Positions 18,078 through 28,102 of a stretch of 64,000 bases of DNA are shown here, piece by piece. The notes below the pieces were generated by a model. That model was not told the origin of the DNA. It worked only from the letters and a program-made list of their open reading frames with translations, and did no database searches. The DNA is from Microvirga thermotolerans (GTDB lineage: Bacteria > Pseudomonadota > Alphaproteobacteria > Rhizobiales > Beijerinckiaceae), in contig NZ_CP045423.1 of NCBI RefSeq assembly GCF_009363855.1, positions 2,200,001 to 2,264,000 on the forward strand, read 5' to 3'. Position 1 is the stretch's first letter, and every line of letters begins with the position of its first letter. Made by a program: the position numbers and the translations under genes.

Positions 18078-18618
18078 GGCGTTCCTCCCCTGCGAAGGCA
18101 TCGGGTTTCGGGAAAACGGGTCCCCGCTCCATGAGCGAGGCGAGGTCGGCCTGCTTCAGGGCTTCGTCCGCGGCCAGGGCGTAGCGGGCGAGCGACAAGG
18201 CCGGCGCATCCGAGCCGCAGGCATTGCGCCCTAGGGCGTTGGCCAGGGCGGCGACGTCCCTCGTGTCCAGGGGACCGTCATAGGCGTGGGCCCGGCCGTA
18301 GAAGGAGGATGCGAGCTTTTTCATGCGCTTGGGCACCGCCGTGTCGCCCGCGCCCATCTCCCGCAGGGAGGCGTCCAGGTCCGCGAAGAACGCATCGGTG
18401 AGGTCCTTGGCCACGTCGTCGGCCGGGGCTGGAAGCGGGCGCAGGGCTCGAAGGGTCAGGACCATGTGCAGGGACAGGGACTCGAAACGCCCCTCCAGAG
18501 TATCCGGAATGCCGAGCGCCGAATAGAGCCCCGGCACGCGCGAGGAATCGGCCACCCGCTTGTAGAGGGACGCGATCAGGACGCGCCGAGGATCCTTCCG
18601 AAACAGCCTGAAGATCAC
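18067..18618 (-). CDS. ubiquinol-cytochrome c chaperone (CBP3-like)
   Basis: The 183-residue protein has the core of the ubiquinol-cytochrome c chaperone family (VPGLYSALGIPDTLEGRFES, then LSLHMVLTLRAL and LTDAFFADLDASLREMGAGD, VPKRMKKLASSFYGRAHAY). Mitochondrial CBP3 helps fold cytochrome b of the bc1 complex. The bacterial protein is always found before DUF177 in this group. It is divergent from bamE, which starts about 100 bases away. Confidence 0.9.
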   Translation of the reverse strand: MIFRLFRKDPRRVLIASLYKRVADSSRVPGLYSALGIPDTLEGRFESLSLHMVLTLRALRPLPAPADDVAKDLTDAFFADLDASLREMGAGDTAVPKRMKKLASSFYGRAHAYDGPLDTRDVAALANALGRNACGSDAPALSLARYALAADEALKQADLASLMERGPVFPKPDAFAGEERHDA

Positions 18619-18720
18619 CGTCTGGGCCTTCCCGCCTTGTCAAAAACGTGACACCGGGTTACGCCATCAGCATCCGAAGGCGCAAGCTTGTCCGCGCTAC
18701 AATCCTGGAAGAACCTTACG

Positions 18721-19176
18721 ATGCGTCGATATCACTCTCTCTTCGTGCGCTTGGCGGCAGCGACTTTCCTGGCCACGTCTCTTGCCGGCTGCATGGGCGG
18801 GGAAGAATTCCATCGCGGATACTTCGTGGACGAGCGCACCGTCAGCCAGGTCAAGAAGGGCATGAGCGGCGAGCAGGTGCTCACCACGCTCGGGACCCCG
18901 TCGACCGTGTCCACCGTCGGCAACAAGACCTGGTACTACATCAGCCAGACCTCCCGGCGCACCTTCCAGTTCATGGGCGAGCAGGTCGTCGACCAGAAGG
19001 TAATGGCGGTCTATTTCGACAAGAACCTCCGGGTGGAGCGGGTCGCCCTCTACGGCCTGCAGGACGGCAAGGTGTTCGACTTCATCACCCGCACCACTCC
19101 CTCGGGCGGCCAGGAGACGAGCTTCCTGGGCCAGATCCTCAAGGGCACCAACAGCTTCAATCCCTTCGGATCCTGA
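18721..19176 (+). CDS. bamE: outer membrane assembly lipoprotein BamE (SmpA/OmlA)
   Basis: The ATG at 18721 with GGAAGAA upstream gives 151 residues with a lipoprotein signal peptide ending in SLAGC (Cys24). The BamE core follows: VSQVKKGMSGEQVLTTLGTP, then NKTWYYISQ and QVVDQKVMAVYFDKNLRV. BamE is a periplasmic-facing lipoprotein of the BAM complex that inserts beta-barrel proteins in the outer membrane. It is a single-gene unit followed by a strong terminator. Confidence 0.93.
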   Translation: MRRYHSLFVRLAAATFLATSLAGCMGGEEFHRGYFVDERTVSQVKKGMSGEQVLTTLGTPSTVSTVGNKTWYYISQTSRRTFQFMGEQVVDQKVMAVYFDKNLRVERVALYGLQDGKVFDFITRTTPSGGQETSFLGQILKGTNSFNPFGS

Positions 19177-19196
19177 TTCCCCCAGGGGCAACTGGG

Positions 19197-19225
19197 AAGG
19201 CCGGGCATTGGGCCCGGCCTTTTTC
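19197..19225 (+). terminator. intrinsic terminator of bamE
   Basis: AAGGCCGGGC pairs with GCCCGGCCTT over 10 bp around an ATTGG loop, and the 3' arm runs into a T-tract. It lies 20 bases after the bamE stop. The convergent DUF2087 gene ends just to the right, so the hairpin may serve both strands. Confidence 0.9.
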
Positions 19226-19228
19226 GTT

Positions 19229-19825
19229 TCAGGGCGCCTGCGCTGCCCGGCGAGCGGGAGGCGGCATGTCCGGACGGTCTCCCGTCCCGCCCCTGCGCTT
19301 CAGGGCGCGGACCAACGCTTTCGCCTCGGCGGGCATGGGCCGCTCCACGCGGCGGTAGACGCGCCCGTCCCGGGTCCGCGCCATCAGCCCCAGATCGCAG
19401 AGCTCACGCCGCAGGAGCGCATGGTCCCCGAAGCCGTGCATGGCCTGGAGCCTCTCGTTCACCTCCCGCTCCGACATGGTCTCCCTGGCCGGGAGGCGGG
19501 ACCAAAGCACCCAGAGGGCGACGAGCCGCTCGCCGTTCCTGGCGGGCCAGCGCCGGAGCCGCCCCTCGGAGTCGTAGCAGCGCGCCAGCCGCTCGAGCCT
19601 GCGGAAATCGACCGGCTCCTCGGCCGGCGGGGGCTCGCTCAGGCGCGCATGGGCTTCGGCCTGCGCACGAAGCTGCTGGAAGTTGCGGTGCCCGACCGAG
19701 CGGGCCAGCATGTTGAGCATTTCCACGTGCCCCGGCAGAGCCTTGTGGGCCGCGAGCTGCTGGCGCAGGGAGCGGGCCAGCGCGGAAATGTCGCGAGAAT
19801 GAAATGGCAGGGCCGTTCTGGACAT
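19229..19825 (-). CDS. DUF2087 domain protein
   Basis: The product is 198 residues. The N-terminal part (SRDISALARSLRQQL, LNMLARSVGHRNFQQLRA) resembles the short helical domain that often precedes DUF2087. Residues ~90-165 (GRLRRWPARNGERLVALWVL, REVNERLQAMHGFGDHALLR, ELCDLGLMARTRDGRVYRR) match DUF2087 itself, a winged-helix-like domain seen in ArsR-type regulators. A DNA-binding role is likely from the fold, but the target is unknown. It is a lone gene converging on bamE. Confidence 0.8.
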   Translation of the reverse strand: MSRTALPFHSRDISALARSLRQQLAAHKALPGHVEMLNMLARSVGHRNFQQLRAQAEAHARLSEPPPAEEPVDFRRLERLARCYDSEGRLRRWPARNGERLVALWVLWSRLPARETMSEREVNERLQAMHGFGDHALLRRELCDLGLMARTRDGRVYRRVERPMPAEAKALVRALKRRGGTGDRPDMPPPARRAAQAP

Positions 19826-20065
19826 GACCTATCCCTCGATGCCGTGCCTGTCCGACGCGGGATGACCGGTGATCGCCCTTCCGACGCGGCACGGGAGAGA
19901 GGTGTCCGTCGAGTGATGGGAGTGGCAGGTTTAGCGAACCCGGAACGGGCGGCGATGCCTCGGTGAACTGCAGACCGTTCCCCTCGATAATACGGAGGGT
20001 CTCCCGGATCAAGCGTCCTCCCCGCATCGCCTGACATGGCAGCGCAACCCACCGCGGGCGAAACG

Positions 20066-20094
20066 GAAAAGCCCCGCAGGCGAACCTGCGGGGC
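20066..20094 (-). terminator. intrinsic terminator of hppA
   Basis: On the minus strand GCCCCGCAGG-TTCG-CCTGCGGGGC forms a perfect 10-bp stem followed by TTTT, about 27 bases after the hppA stop codon. The rest of 19826-20120 contains nothing I can identify. Confidence 0.9.
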
Positions 20095-20120
20095 CGGTTC
20101 GTGGATACCGTCGGGCGGGA

Positions 20121-22244
20121 TCAGGAATGCGCCAGGATCGCCAGCAGCAGCAGGGCGATGATGTTGGTGATCTTGATCGCCGGGTTCACGGCCGGGCCCG
20201 CGGTGTCCTTGTAGGGATCGCCGACGGTGTCGCCGGTGACGGAGGCCTTGTGCGCCTCGGAGCCCTTGTGGTGCGTGGTGCCGGAGGCATCCGTGAAGCC
20301 GTCCTCGAAGGACTTCTTCGCGTTGTCCCAGGCGCCGCCGCCCGAGGTCATGGAGACGGCGACGAACAGGCCGGTGACGATCACGCCGAGGAGCATGGCG
20401 CCCACCGCCGAGAAGGCCTGGCTCTTCCCCGCGATCGCATAGACCACGAAGTAGGTCACGATCGGCGCGAGCACGGGCAGCAGGGAGGGAACGATCATCT
20501 CCTTGATCGCCGCGCGGGTGAGCATGTCCACCGCGCGCCCGTAATCGGGACGGTCCTTGCCGGCCATGATTCCCGGTTTCTCGCGGAACTGCCGCCGCAC
20601 CTCCTCGACCACCGAACCCGCCGCGCGGCCCACCGCCGTCATCGCGATGCCGCCGAACAGGAACGGGATCAGGCCGCCGAAGAGCAGGCCCACCACCACA
20701 TAGGGATTGGCGAGGGAGAAGTCCGGCTTCACGCCCTGGAAGTACGGGAAGGTCGCCGCATTCTGGGTGAAGTAGTTGAGGTCCGACGTATAGGCCGCGA
20801 ACAGCACCAGCGCGCCGAGGCCCGCCGAGCCGATGGCGTAGCCCTTGGTCACCGCCTTCGTGGTGTTGCCCACCGCGTCGAGAGCGTCGGTGGACTTGCG
20901 CACCTCCTTCGGCAGGCCGGACATCTCCGCGATGCCGCCCGCGTTGTCGGTGACGGGACCGAAGGCGTCGAGCGCCACGATCATGCCGGCGAGCGCGAGC
21001 ATCGCCGTCACCGCGATGGCGATGCCGAACAGACCCGCGAGGGTGTAGCCGACGATGATGCCCGCGATGATCACGAGGGCCGGAAGCGCCGTCGACTCCA
21101 GCGACACCGCGAGGCCCTGGATCACGTTGGTGCCGTGCCCTGTCACCGAGGCCTGGGCGATGGAGCGCACCGGCCGGAAGCCGACGCCGGTGTAGTACTC
21201 GGTAATGACGACGATGAGCGCCGTCACCGCAAGGCCCGCCACCGCGCACCAGAACAGCGCCTGGCCCGAATAGGACGTGCCCGGCACCGGGCCGAACCCG
21301 ATGGTGAAGTACGTGACGAGGGCAATGGCCGCAATCGACAGGATTCCGGTGACGATGAGACCCTTGTAGAGGGCGCCCATGATCGACTCGTTCTGACCGA
21401 GCTTCACGAAGAACGTGCCGATGATGGAGGTGACGATGCAGGCCGCGCCGATGCCGAGCGGATAGAGCAGCATCGAATCGAGGATCGGCTGGCCGGCGAA
21501 GAAGATCGCCGCGAGCACCATGGTGGCGACCACCGTCACCGCATAGGTCTCGAAGAGGTCCGCCGCCATGCCGGCGCAGTCGCCCACGTTGTCGCCCACG
21601 TTGTCGGCGATGGTGGCCGGGTTGCGCGGGTCGTCCTCCGGGATGCCGGCCTCGACCTTGCCCACGAGATCGCCGCCCACGTCGGCGCCCTTGGTGAAGA
21701 TGCCGCCGCCGAGACGGGCGAAGATGGAAATGAGCGAGGCGCCGAAGCCGAGCGCCACGAGGCTGTCGATCACCTCGCGGCTGCCGGGGGCGAGTCCCGC
21801 GATCCGGGTAAGATAGCCGAAGTAGAGGGCGACGCCGAGAAGCGCCAGGCCCGCGACCAGAAGGCCCGTCACGGCGCCGGCCTTGAAGGCCACGTCGAGG
21901 CCGCCGCCGAGGGACTGGGTCGCCGCCTGCGCGGTGCGGACGTTCGCGCGGACAGACACGTTCATGCCGATGAAGCCCGCCGCTCCCGAAAGGATGGCGC
22001 CGATGGCGAAGCCGATGGCAACGCGGATGCCGAGCAGATAGGCGATGACGATGAAGAGCACCACGCCGACCATGGCGATGGTGATGTACTGCCGCCGCAG
22101 GTACGCCTTGGCGCCTTCGGCGATCGCCGCGGCGATCTCCTGCATGCGCTGAGAGCCGGCGTCGCGCTTCATCACGTCGTTGATGGCCCAGAGGCCATAA
22201 GCTACCGAAAGAAGGCCGCCCAAGATAATCAGGGTGAGTGCCAT
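20121..22244 (-). CDS. hppA: membrane H+-translocating pyrophosphatase
   Basis: The 707-residue multi-spanning protein has the pyrophosphate-binding segment [20 protein letters not shown], then [20 protein letters not shown], and a second acidic motif [17 protein letters not shown]. The sequence [18 protein letters not shown] carries Lys at the position that makes these pumps K+-independent (K+-dependent enzymes have Ala there). The pump couples PPi hydrolysis to proton export across the inner membrane. It is a single-gene unit ending in a strong hairpin. Confidence 0.97.
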   Translation of the reverse strand: MALTLIILGGLLSVAYGLWAINDVMKRDAGSQRMQEIAAAIAEGAKAYLRRQYITIAMVGVVLFIVIAYLLGIRVAIGFAIGAILSGAAGFIGMNVSVRANVRTAQAATQSLGGGLDVAFKAGAVTGLLVAGLALLGVALYFGYLTRIAGLAPGSREVIDSLVALGFGASLISIFARLGGGIFTKGADVGGDLVGKVEAGIPEDDPRNPATIADNVGDNVGDCAGMAADLFETYAVTVVATMVLAAIFFAGQPILDSMLLYPLGIGAACIVTSIIGTFFVKLGQNESIMGALYKGLIVTGILSIAAIALVTYFTIGFGPVPGTSYSGQALFWCAVAGLAVTALIVVITEYYTGVGFRPVRSIAQASVTGHGTNVIQGLAVSLESTALPALVIIAGIIVGYTLAGLFGIAIAVTAMLALAGMIVALDAFGPVTDNAGGIAEMSGLPKEVRKSTDALDAVGNTTKAVTKGYAIGSAGLGALVLFAAYTSDLNYFTQNAATFPYFQGVKPDFSLANPYVVVGLLFGGLIPFLFGGIAMTAVGRAAGSVVEEVRRQFREKPGIMAGKDRPDYGRAVDMLTRAAIKEMIVPSLLPVLAPIVTYFVVYAIAGKSQAFSAVGAMLLGVIVTGLFVAVSMTSGGGAWDNAKKSFEDGFTDASGTTHHKGSEAHKASVTGDTVGDPYKDTAGPAVNPAIKITNIIALLLLAILAHS

Positions 22245-22393
22245 TGTGCCATCCTTGTTATGGGAAGCAGAATGCCGCGCTCAAAGCCCGATTGTCGGCC
22301 TTGATCGGCCCTTACCCCCAGCGAAGTCTGCAAACGCTGCCAAAAATCAAGGCGGCCCGCAACGCAACTTCCGAATGACTCACAGCAAAGACT

Positions 22394-23626
22394 TCACGTC
22401 GCCGCGGGAACTTTCCCGCTCTTCTGCCAGGCGAGCAGGATCAGCGCGACGATCACGGGCGGGAAGACCAGCCAGTTCACGCTTTCCCAGCCGCCCGCGT
22501 TCAGAAGCTTGCCCGACGAGAATGACGCAACGGCAACCGCGCCGAACACCAGGAAGTCGTTGGCGGCCTGCACGCGCGTCCGCTCCTCCGGCCGGTAGCA
22601 GTCGGTCACCAGGGCGGTGGCGCCGATGAAGCCGAAGTTCCAGCCGATCCCGAGCAGGATCAGCGTGCCCCAGAAGTGGGCGATGGTGAGCCCCGACAGG
22701 CCGATGGCGGCGGCCAAGGCGATGAGCAGGAGGCCTGCCGCCGTGACCGGGCCCTTGCCGAAGCGCCCGATGAGGCGGCCCGTGAAGAAGCTCGGGCCGA
22801 ACATGGCGAGGATGTGCCACTGGATGCCGAGGGCGGCGGCGCCGACCGGATGCCCGCAGCCGATCATGGCGAGCGGCGCCGCCGTCATGATGAAGCTCAT
22901 GAGCCCGTAGGAGACGAGGCCCGCGGCCACGGCGACGATGAAGCGCGGCTGGGCGACGATCTGCCTGAGGGGCCTGCCGCCGGGCGCCCCTGCCGACGCC
23001 CTGGACGCGGGGGCCGGCGGCGGCCGCAGGAAGGAGACGACGACGAGGGAAAGGAGCGCAAGGCCCGCCTGCCCCAGGAAGCCGCCTGCGAAGGGGGCGG
23101 CGGGGATCAGGTCCCGGGTCCAGATCACCGTCTGCGGGCCGATGATCCCGGCGGCGAGGCCGCCCGTCATCACCCAGGAGATGGCCCGCGGCTTGAACGC
23201 ATCCGACGCGGAATCGGTGGCGGCGAAGCGATAGCTCTGCACGAAGGAGCCGTAGAGGCCGGAAATGAAGGTGCCGAGGCAGAAGAGCACGAAGCTGGCC
23301 GAGGCGATGCCGAAGGCGGCGAGGCATCCGGCGAAGACGCAGATGGCCGCGCCGCAGATATAGGCGCTGCGGCGCCCCACACGGCGCATGAGGATGGCGG
23401 CAGGCACCGTGCCCAGGGCGAGCCCGAGATTGGTGAGGCTCACGGGCAGCGTCGCCAGTTCCTTGTTCTGCGCGAGCACCTGCCCGACGAGACCCCCGAG
23501 CGAGACGACGATCGCCGGGTTCGCCCCTCCCAGGGCCTGCGCGCAGGCGAGCACGAGGGCGTTATGGCGGGCGAGGCCGTCCGCCCGGGGAGCCGCCGCA
23601 TCAGAAGTGAGAGAAGGAGCCGACAT
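22394..23626 (-). CDS. MFS transporter
   Basis: The ATG at 23626 gives 410 residues and about 12 membrane segments; earlier in-frame codons lie in the thiL frame overlap and give no hydrophobic segment. Features are ILMRRVGRRSAYICGAA (the loop 2-3 MFS motif), a central cytoplasmic loop rich in Pro/Ala (RPPPAPASRASAG) and a second half with FFTGRLIGRFGKGP. The substrate cannot be told from sequence. The start overlaps the thiL end by 26 bases, so expression with the thiamine/riboflavin run is likely. Confidence 0.9.
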   Translation of the reverse strand: MSAPSLTSDAAAPRADGLARHNALVLACAQALGGANPAIVVSLGGLVGQVLAQNKELATLPVSLTNLGLALGTVPAAILMRRVGRRSAYICGAAICVFAGCLAAFGIASASFVLFCLGTFISGLYGSFVQSYRFAATDSASDAFKPRAISWVMTGGLAAGIIGPQTVIWTRDLIPAAPFAGGFLGQAGLALLSLVVVSFLRPPPAPASRASAGAPGGRPLRQIVAQPRFIVAVAAGLVSYGLMSFIMTAAPLAMIGCGHPVGAAALGIQWHILAMFGPSFFTGRLIGRFGKGPVTAAGLLLIALAAAIGLSGLTIAHFWGTLILLGIGWNFGFIGATALVTDCYRPEERTRVQAANDFLVFGAVAVASFSSGKLLNAGGWESVNWLVFPPVIVALILLAWQKSGKVPAAT

Positions 23627-24590
23627 CGTACCGTCTTTCGCCTGCCGCTGTCCGAAAGACCGGTGCCCCGTGTCCCGGGACGACCTGGCCGATGACGGAA
23701 AGCGCAATGCCGCACCCTTCCGCCTCCAGGCGCAGCCTGTCGAGTTTTTTTTCCGGAACGGCACAGAGGATCTCGTAATCGTCCCCGCCCGTGACGATCC
23801 GGTCGATCAGTCCGGGCTCGGCCCGCACGGCCCTGGCGGCAGCGGGCGAGAGCGGCACGCGGTCCAGATCGACCGTGGCGGAGACTCCGCTTGCCCGCAT
23901 CATCTTGGCGAGGTCGCCGGCGAGACCGTCCGAGACGTCCATGGATGCGCGGGCGTTCTCCCGCAGGGCGGCCGCGAGCCGGTGCCGGGGCTGCGGGTGG
24001 AGGTAGCGGGCCGCCAGGAAATCCCTCTCGCCGGCATCGAGCGCCGCCGCCCAGGCCGGGTCGCCGCGCAGGTCGAGGCCGAGGGCCCCGTCGCCGATGG
24101 TGCCGGTGACGCACAGGATGTCGCCCGCCTTGGCGGCCGTGCGCGGCACCATGCGGCCGGCCGGCACCTCCCCGAGAGCGGTGACGGACAGGGTCAGGGC
24201 CCCCTTCGCCTTCACGGTGTCCCCCCCGAGGAGAGGGCAGCCGAAATCGCCCGCGGCCTCCCCGAGTCCTGCGGCGAAGGCCGCGAGCCAGGACTCGGTC
24301 CAGTCCTCCGGCAGGGCGAGGGCCAGCAGGAAGCCGACCGGCTCGGCCCCCTTCGCGGCAAGGTCGGACACGTTCACGCCGAGCGCCTTGCGCGCCACCG
24401 AGTCCGGCGGGTCGCCGGGCAGGAAGTGAACCGTCTCGACGAGAGCGTCCGTCGTCACCACGAGGTCGTGGCCGGGACGCGGGCTGATGCAGGCCGCGTC
24501 ATCCTTCAGCCCCAGCCCTCCCGCCGCCGCGAGCGGCGCGAAGAAGCGGGCGATGAGAGCGTCCTCCGAGGGGCGAGGCGCGGATGCCAT
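23601..24590 (-). CDS. thiL: thiamine-monophosphate kinase ThiL
   Basis: The 329-residue protein has the ThiL/PurM-like ATPase fold: GLKDDAACI, VVTTDALVETVHF, ALGVNVSDLAAKGAEP, LLGGDTVKAKG, SMDVSDGLAGDL and VTGGDDYEILCAVP. It phosphorylates thiamine phosphate to thiamine diphosphate, the active cofactor. It follows nusB by 28 bases, a conserved order in Proteobacteria (ribH-nusB-thiL). Confidence 0.95.
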   Translation of the reverse strand: MASAPRPSEDALIARFFAPLAAAGGLGLKDDAACISPRPGHDLVVTTDALVETVHFLPGDPPDSVARKALGVNVSDLAAKGAEPVGFLLALALPEDWTESWLAAFAAGLGEAAGDFGCPLLGGDTVKAKGALTLSVTALGEVPAGRMVPRTAAKAGDILCVTGTIGDGALGLDLRGDPAWAAALDAGERDFLAARYLHPQPRHRLAAALRENARASMDVSDGLAGDLAKMMRASGVSATVDLDRVPLSPAAARAVRAEPGLIDRIVTGGDDYEILCAVPEKKLDRLRLEAEGCGIALSVIGQVVPGHGAPVFRTAAGERRYDVGSFSHF

Positions 24591-24618
24591 GGGCCGTAGC
24601 CTCCCCGTCCAGCCGGTC

Positions 24619-25101
24619 CTAGCGCTTCGGGTGCCCGGCGGCCTTCTTCTCGAGCTCGCCCGCGCGCACGTCGCGGGCGAGCGTGTCGAGAACGGCGTTC
24701 ACGAGGCCCGGTTCGTCCTCGTGGTAGAAGCCGTGGGCCACGTCGACGTATTCGGAGATCACCACGCGCGCGGGAACGTCCTTGCGGAACATCAGCTCGT
24801 AGGCGCCGGCGCGGAGGATCGCCCGCAGCACCGCCTCGATGCGTTTCAAGGGCCAGCCCTCGGCGAGGGCCTTGTCGATCTTCACGTCGATGGGGCGCTG
24901 GTTCTGCACCACGCCCGAAAGGATGTTGCGGAAGAATTCCAGGTCCGAGGGCTGGAATTCGATGCCCTCGACCTCCCGGCCGATCCAGAACGCCTCGAAC
25001 TCGGCGAGGGCATCGATCACGCCCTTGCCGGACACGTCCATCTGATAGAGGGCCTGCACGGCTGCGAGACGCGCGGCCGAACGCTCTGCGGGCTTCGCCA
25101 T
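24619..25101 (-). CDS. nusB: transcription antitermination factor NusB
   Basis: The 160-residue all-helical protein begins RSAARLAAVQALYQMDVSG and contains WPLKRIEAVLRAILRAGAYE, then VVISEYVDVAHGFYHEDEPG and LVNAVLDTLA, which are NusB hallmarks. NusB with NusE binds boxA RNA and supports antitermination of rRNA operons. Its start lies 2 bases after the ribH stop. Confidence 0.96.
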   Translation of the reverse strand: MAKPAERSAARLAAVQALYQMDVSGKGVIDALAEFEAFWIGREVEGIEFQPSDLEFFRNILSGVVQNQRPIDVKIDKALAEGWPLKRIEAVLRAILRAGAYELMFRKDVPARVVISEYVDVAHGFYHEDEPGLVNAVLDTLARDVRAGELEKKAAGHPKR

Positions 25102-25103
25102 GG

Positions 25104-25592
25104 TCAGGCCTCCTGAAGCTTGCGCCGGATGCGCAGGACGGCGAGGGCCGCCTCGACGGCGCCCCCGCCCTTATTCAATTCGCCGACCCGGGCGCGGGTC
25201 CAGGCCTGCTCGTCGTTCTCCACGGTGAGGATGCCGTTGGCGAGGGGGATGCGGCGCTCCACCGACAGGTCCATGAGGGCCCGGGCGCTCTCGCCCGCAA
25301 CGATGTCGTAATGCCCCGTCTCGCCGCGGATGACGCAGCCCAGCGCCACCACCGCATCGTAGGGCCGCCCGGCCCTCTCCGCCGCATCGAGGGCGATGGC
25401 CACGGTGGCGGGAATCTCCAGCGCGCCGTCGACGGTCAGAACGTCGACGCTGGCCTGCGCCGCCTCGGCCGCCTGCCGGGCGCCGCGCAGCAACTCGTCG
25501 GCGATGTCGTCGTAGAACCGGGCCTCGACCACGAGGATCCGGGCTCCGGGAACCGGCGGGCGTTCGTTTGAGGACTTCGTATGCGCAACCAT
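25104..25592 (-). CDS. ribH: 6,7-dimethyl-8-ribityllumazine synthase
   Basis: The ATG at 25592 gives 162 residues, the family length. [60 protein letters not shown] and [15 protein letters not shown] are the lumazine synthase core. It condenses 5-amino-6-ribitylaminouracil with dihydroxybutanone phosphate. The order ribD-ribE-ribH-nusB-thiL is kept, but the ribBA gene often found between ribE and ribH is absent. Confidence 0.96.
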   Translation of the reverse strand: MVAHTKSSNERPPVPGARILVVEARFYDDIADELLRGARQAAEAAQASVDVLTVDGALEIPATVAIALDAAERAGRPYDAVVALGCVIRGETGHYDIVAGESARALMDLSVERRIPLANGILTVENDEQAWTRARVGELNKGGGAVEAALAVLRIRRKLQEA

Positions 25593-25805
25593 GGAAAACC
25601 GATCTGCAATGTGCCGATGGCGCCGGGCCCATCCGCCCTCGGCATCGCCCGGGAGGACCGGGACGGCGGCACGGCGGAGAGGCCAGCGCTCTCTGAGATG
25701 CCCCGCCATGCGAGCCGGAACGATGGACCGTCCGTCCGGCGGGGTTTCGTCCCTGTTCCCGGAGGTGAAAGCGACGCGCTCCGTAGGGAAGGTTTCGCGC
25801 GTCCC

Positions 25806-26441
25806 CTACCCTGCCCGGCGCGCCTCCGCAAGCCGTGCCACGTAGCGCGCCATCAAATCGACCTCCAGATTTACCGGATCGCCGACCTGACGATCCCCCC
25901 AGGTGGTGACGGCAAGCGTATGCGGGATGATCAGGACGGAGAACACGTCGTCGTTGACCGAGTTCACGGTCAGCGACGTGCCGTCGAGGCAGACGGAGCC
26001 CTTCTCCGCGATGAAGGGAGCGAGCGCCGCGGGCGCCTTGACGTAGAAGCGGGCCGTCGGCCCCCACGGGTCGTCGCCTGCGGTGATCGCCTCCCGCGCG
26101 ACGATCGACGCGACCCCGTCCACATGGCCGGTGACCATGTGTCCGCCGAGTTCGTCGCCGATCTTCAGGGAGCGCTCAAGGTTGATGCGCGTCCCGGCCT
26201 CCCAGTGAGGGACCGTGGTGCGCTCCAGCGTCTCGCTCGCCGCATCCACCTCGAACCAGCAGCCGCCCTCGCGCGCGCCGACCGCCACCACCGTGAGGCA
26301 GGGCCCGCCGCAGGCGATGGACGCGCCGAGCGCGATGGTTTCGGGATCGTAGGACGCATGGATCCGCAGGCGCCGCAGGGTTCCCTGCGCGCCTTCCACC
26401 GCGACGACCTCGCCAATGTCGGTGACGATACCGGTGAACAT
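25806..26441 (-). CDS. ribE: riboflavin synthase alpha chain
   Basis: The ATG at 26441 shares its A with the ribD stop (TGATG), giving a 211-residue protein. It starts [12 protein letters not shown] and carries two lumazine-binding barrels, with GGPCLTVV and GHMVTGHVDG in the first and second halves and DGTSLTVNSV near the end. It dismutates two lumazine molecules into riboflavin. The longer open frame upstream is only the ribD antiframe. Confidence 0.95.
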   Translation of the reverse strand: MFTGIVTDIGEVVAVEGAQGTLRRLRIHASYDPETIALGASIACGGPCLTVVAVGAREGGCWFEVDAASETLERTTVPHWEAGTRINLERSLKIGDELGGHMVTGHVDGVASIVAREAITAGDDPWGPTARFYVKAPAALAPFIAEKGSVCLDGTSLTVNSVNDDVFSVLIIPHTLAVTTWGDRQVGDPVNLEVDLMARYVARLAEARRAG

Positions 26442-27586
26442 CAGGGTCTCTCCCAGAACATGAACAGATCGGAGCCCAGCTGCTCCTCGCCGGCGGGGCG
26501 CAGGCCGTCCATCCGCTCCTGGAGGGCGAGGCCCAGGGCCGGAACGTCGCCCCGGCCCCGTCCGGACCCGCCGGTCACCAGCACGAGGTCGTCCACCAGG
26601 TCGAGCCGCGCCAGCGCATCCGCCAGGGCGGGCCCGCCCTCGCAGAGGACGCTGGTGAGCCCGCGCTCGCCCAGGCGGCGCAAGGCCTCCGGCAGCAGGG
26701 CGCGGCCCTCCCCGTCCGCCGGGACGCGGATCACCTCCACGCCCGCCGCAGCGAGGGCGCGCTCGGCCTCGACGGGCGCCGCCTCGGTGGCGACGACCCA
26801 GGTCGGCCGCTCCCGCGCTCCGGCGACCACCTTCGATCCGAGGGGGATCCGCAGGCGGCTGTCGACGACGACGCGCAGGGGGGACCGCTGCCCGAGCCCC
26901 GGCAGGCGCACGGTCAGGAGCGGGTCGTCCGCGAGGATCGTCCCGACCCCCACCATGACCGCGTCCGCGTGGGCGCGCATCAGGTGGACGCGTCCGTTGG
27001 CGATCTCGCCCGTGATCATGAGGCGCGGCCCCTGGCGCGAGCCCGCGAATCCCTCCGTGGTCCGGGCGAGCTTCACGGTCACCGCCGGCCGGCCCTTCGT
27101 GACCCGGACGATGTGCCCGCGGTGGACGCGCCGGGCCTCCTCGGCCATGCAGCCCACCTCGACGGCGATGCCTGCCCGGCGAAGCCGGTCGTGGCCCTTG
27201 CCGGCCACGCGGGAATCCGGGTCGGCGATGGCCGAAACCACGCGGGCGATGCCCGCCTCCGCGACGGCGTCGGCGCAGGGCGGCGTCTTGCCGTGATGGG
27301 AGCAAGGTTCCAGGGAGACGTACAGGGTCGCGCCGCGGGCCCGCTCGCCCGCCGCGGCGAGGGCGACCCGCTCCGCATGGGGACGGCCTCCGGGCTGGGT
27401 CGCGCCGACGGCGAGGATCAGCGGCTCGCCCTGCGCCTCGTCCACGATCACCGCCCCGACGGCGGGATTGGGCCAGGTCAGGCCGCGCTGGCGGGCGCCG
27501 AGCGCGATGGCGAGCGCCATGAGGCGGCGGTCATGGGGAGATCCCCCGGGCGCGGGATCTCCTGAGGGGGGGGAGCCGGACATCAC
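26441..27586 (-). CDS. ribD: bifunctional riboflavin deaminase/reductase RibD
   Basis: The 381-residue protein has the zinc deaminase motif in the N-terminal half ([11 protein letters not shown], then [15 protein letters not shown]) and the reductase domain in the C-terminal half ([40 protein letters not shown]). It carries out the second and third steps of riboflavin synthesis. It overlaps nrdR by 4 bases and ribE by 1 base, so the three are tightly coupled. Confidence 0.96.
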   Translation of the reverse strand: MMSGSPPSGDPAPGGSPHDRRLMALAIALGARQRGLTWPNPAVGAVIVDEAQGEPLILAVGATQPGGRPHAERVALAAAGERARGATLYVSLEPCSHHGKTPPCADAVAEAGIARVVSAIADPDSRVAGKGHDRLRRAGIAVEVGCMAEEARRVHRGHIVRVTKGRPAVTVKLARTTEGFAGSRQGPRLMITGEIANGRVHLMRAHADAVMVGVGTILADDPLLTVRLPGLGQRSPLRVVVDSRLRIPLGSKVVAGARERPTWVVATEAAPVEAERALAAAGVEVIRVPADGEGRALLPEALRRLGERGLTSVLCEGGPALADALARLDLVDDLVLVTGGSGRGRGDVPALGLALQERMDGLRPAGEEQLGSDLFMFWERP

Positions 27587-28086
27587 TCCGACCGCACGGG
27601 ATTCTTCCCCGGCGCGGAAGGCTCCGCCTCGGGCTCCTCGCTCGCCAGGTGTCCCAGAATCTCTTCGAAATCCTTGGCTTCGCGGAAGTTCTTGTAGACG
27701 GACGCGAAGCGCACATAGGCCACGTCGTCGAGCCCCTTGAGCCCCTCCATGACGAGTTCGCCTACGGTCTCGCTCGACACGTCCGCGTCGCCCATGCTCT
27801 CGAGCTGCCGGACGATGCCGTTGAGCATCCGCTCGACCCGCTCAGGGTCCACGGGCCGCTTGCGCAGGGCGACCTCGACGGAGCGCTCGAGCTTGTCCCG
27901 GTCGAAGGGCACGCGCCGGCCGGAGCGCTTCACCACATAGAGCTCGCGCAGCTGCACGCGTTCGAAGGTGGTGAAGCGGCCGCCGCAATCGGGGCAGACG
28001 CGCCGGCGGCGGATGGCCGAAGAATCGTCCGTCGGCCGGGAATCCTTCACCTGCGTATCGAGGCTCCCGCAATAGGGACAGCGCAT
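27583..28086 (-). CDS. nrdR: transcriptional repressor NrdR
   Basis: The 167-residue protein begins [13 protein letters not shown] with a zinc ribbon (Cys3, Cys6, Cys31, Cys34), followed by an ATP-cone ([20 protein letters not shown]). NrdR senses (d)ATP and represses ribonucleotide reductase genes. The C-terminal Glu/Pro tail is a common extension. It begins 16 bases after glyA and overlaps ribD by 4 bases. Confidence 0.97.
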   Translation of the reverse strand: MRCPYCGSLDTQVKDSRPTDDSSAIRRRRVCPDCGGRFTTFERVQLRELYVVKRSGRRVPFDRDKLERSVEVALRKRPVDPERVERMLNGIVRQLESMGDADVSSETVGELVMEGLKGLDDVAYVRFASVYKNFREAKDFEEILGHLASEEPEAEPSAPGKNPVRSE

Positions 28087-28102
28087 GTCGTCCGCCCAAC
28101 CC

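Noticed and set aside
20127..22304. 725-codon frame antisense to hppA
   Set aside because: His/Arg/Asp-rich shadow of a highly conserved gene, with no family resemblance.
25593..25805. Possible FMN riboswitch in the riboflavin run
   Set aside because: The conserved FMN aptamer segments were not seen before ribD, ribE or ribH.
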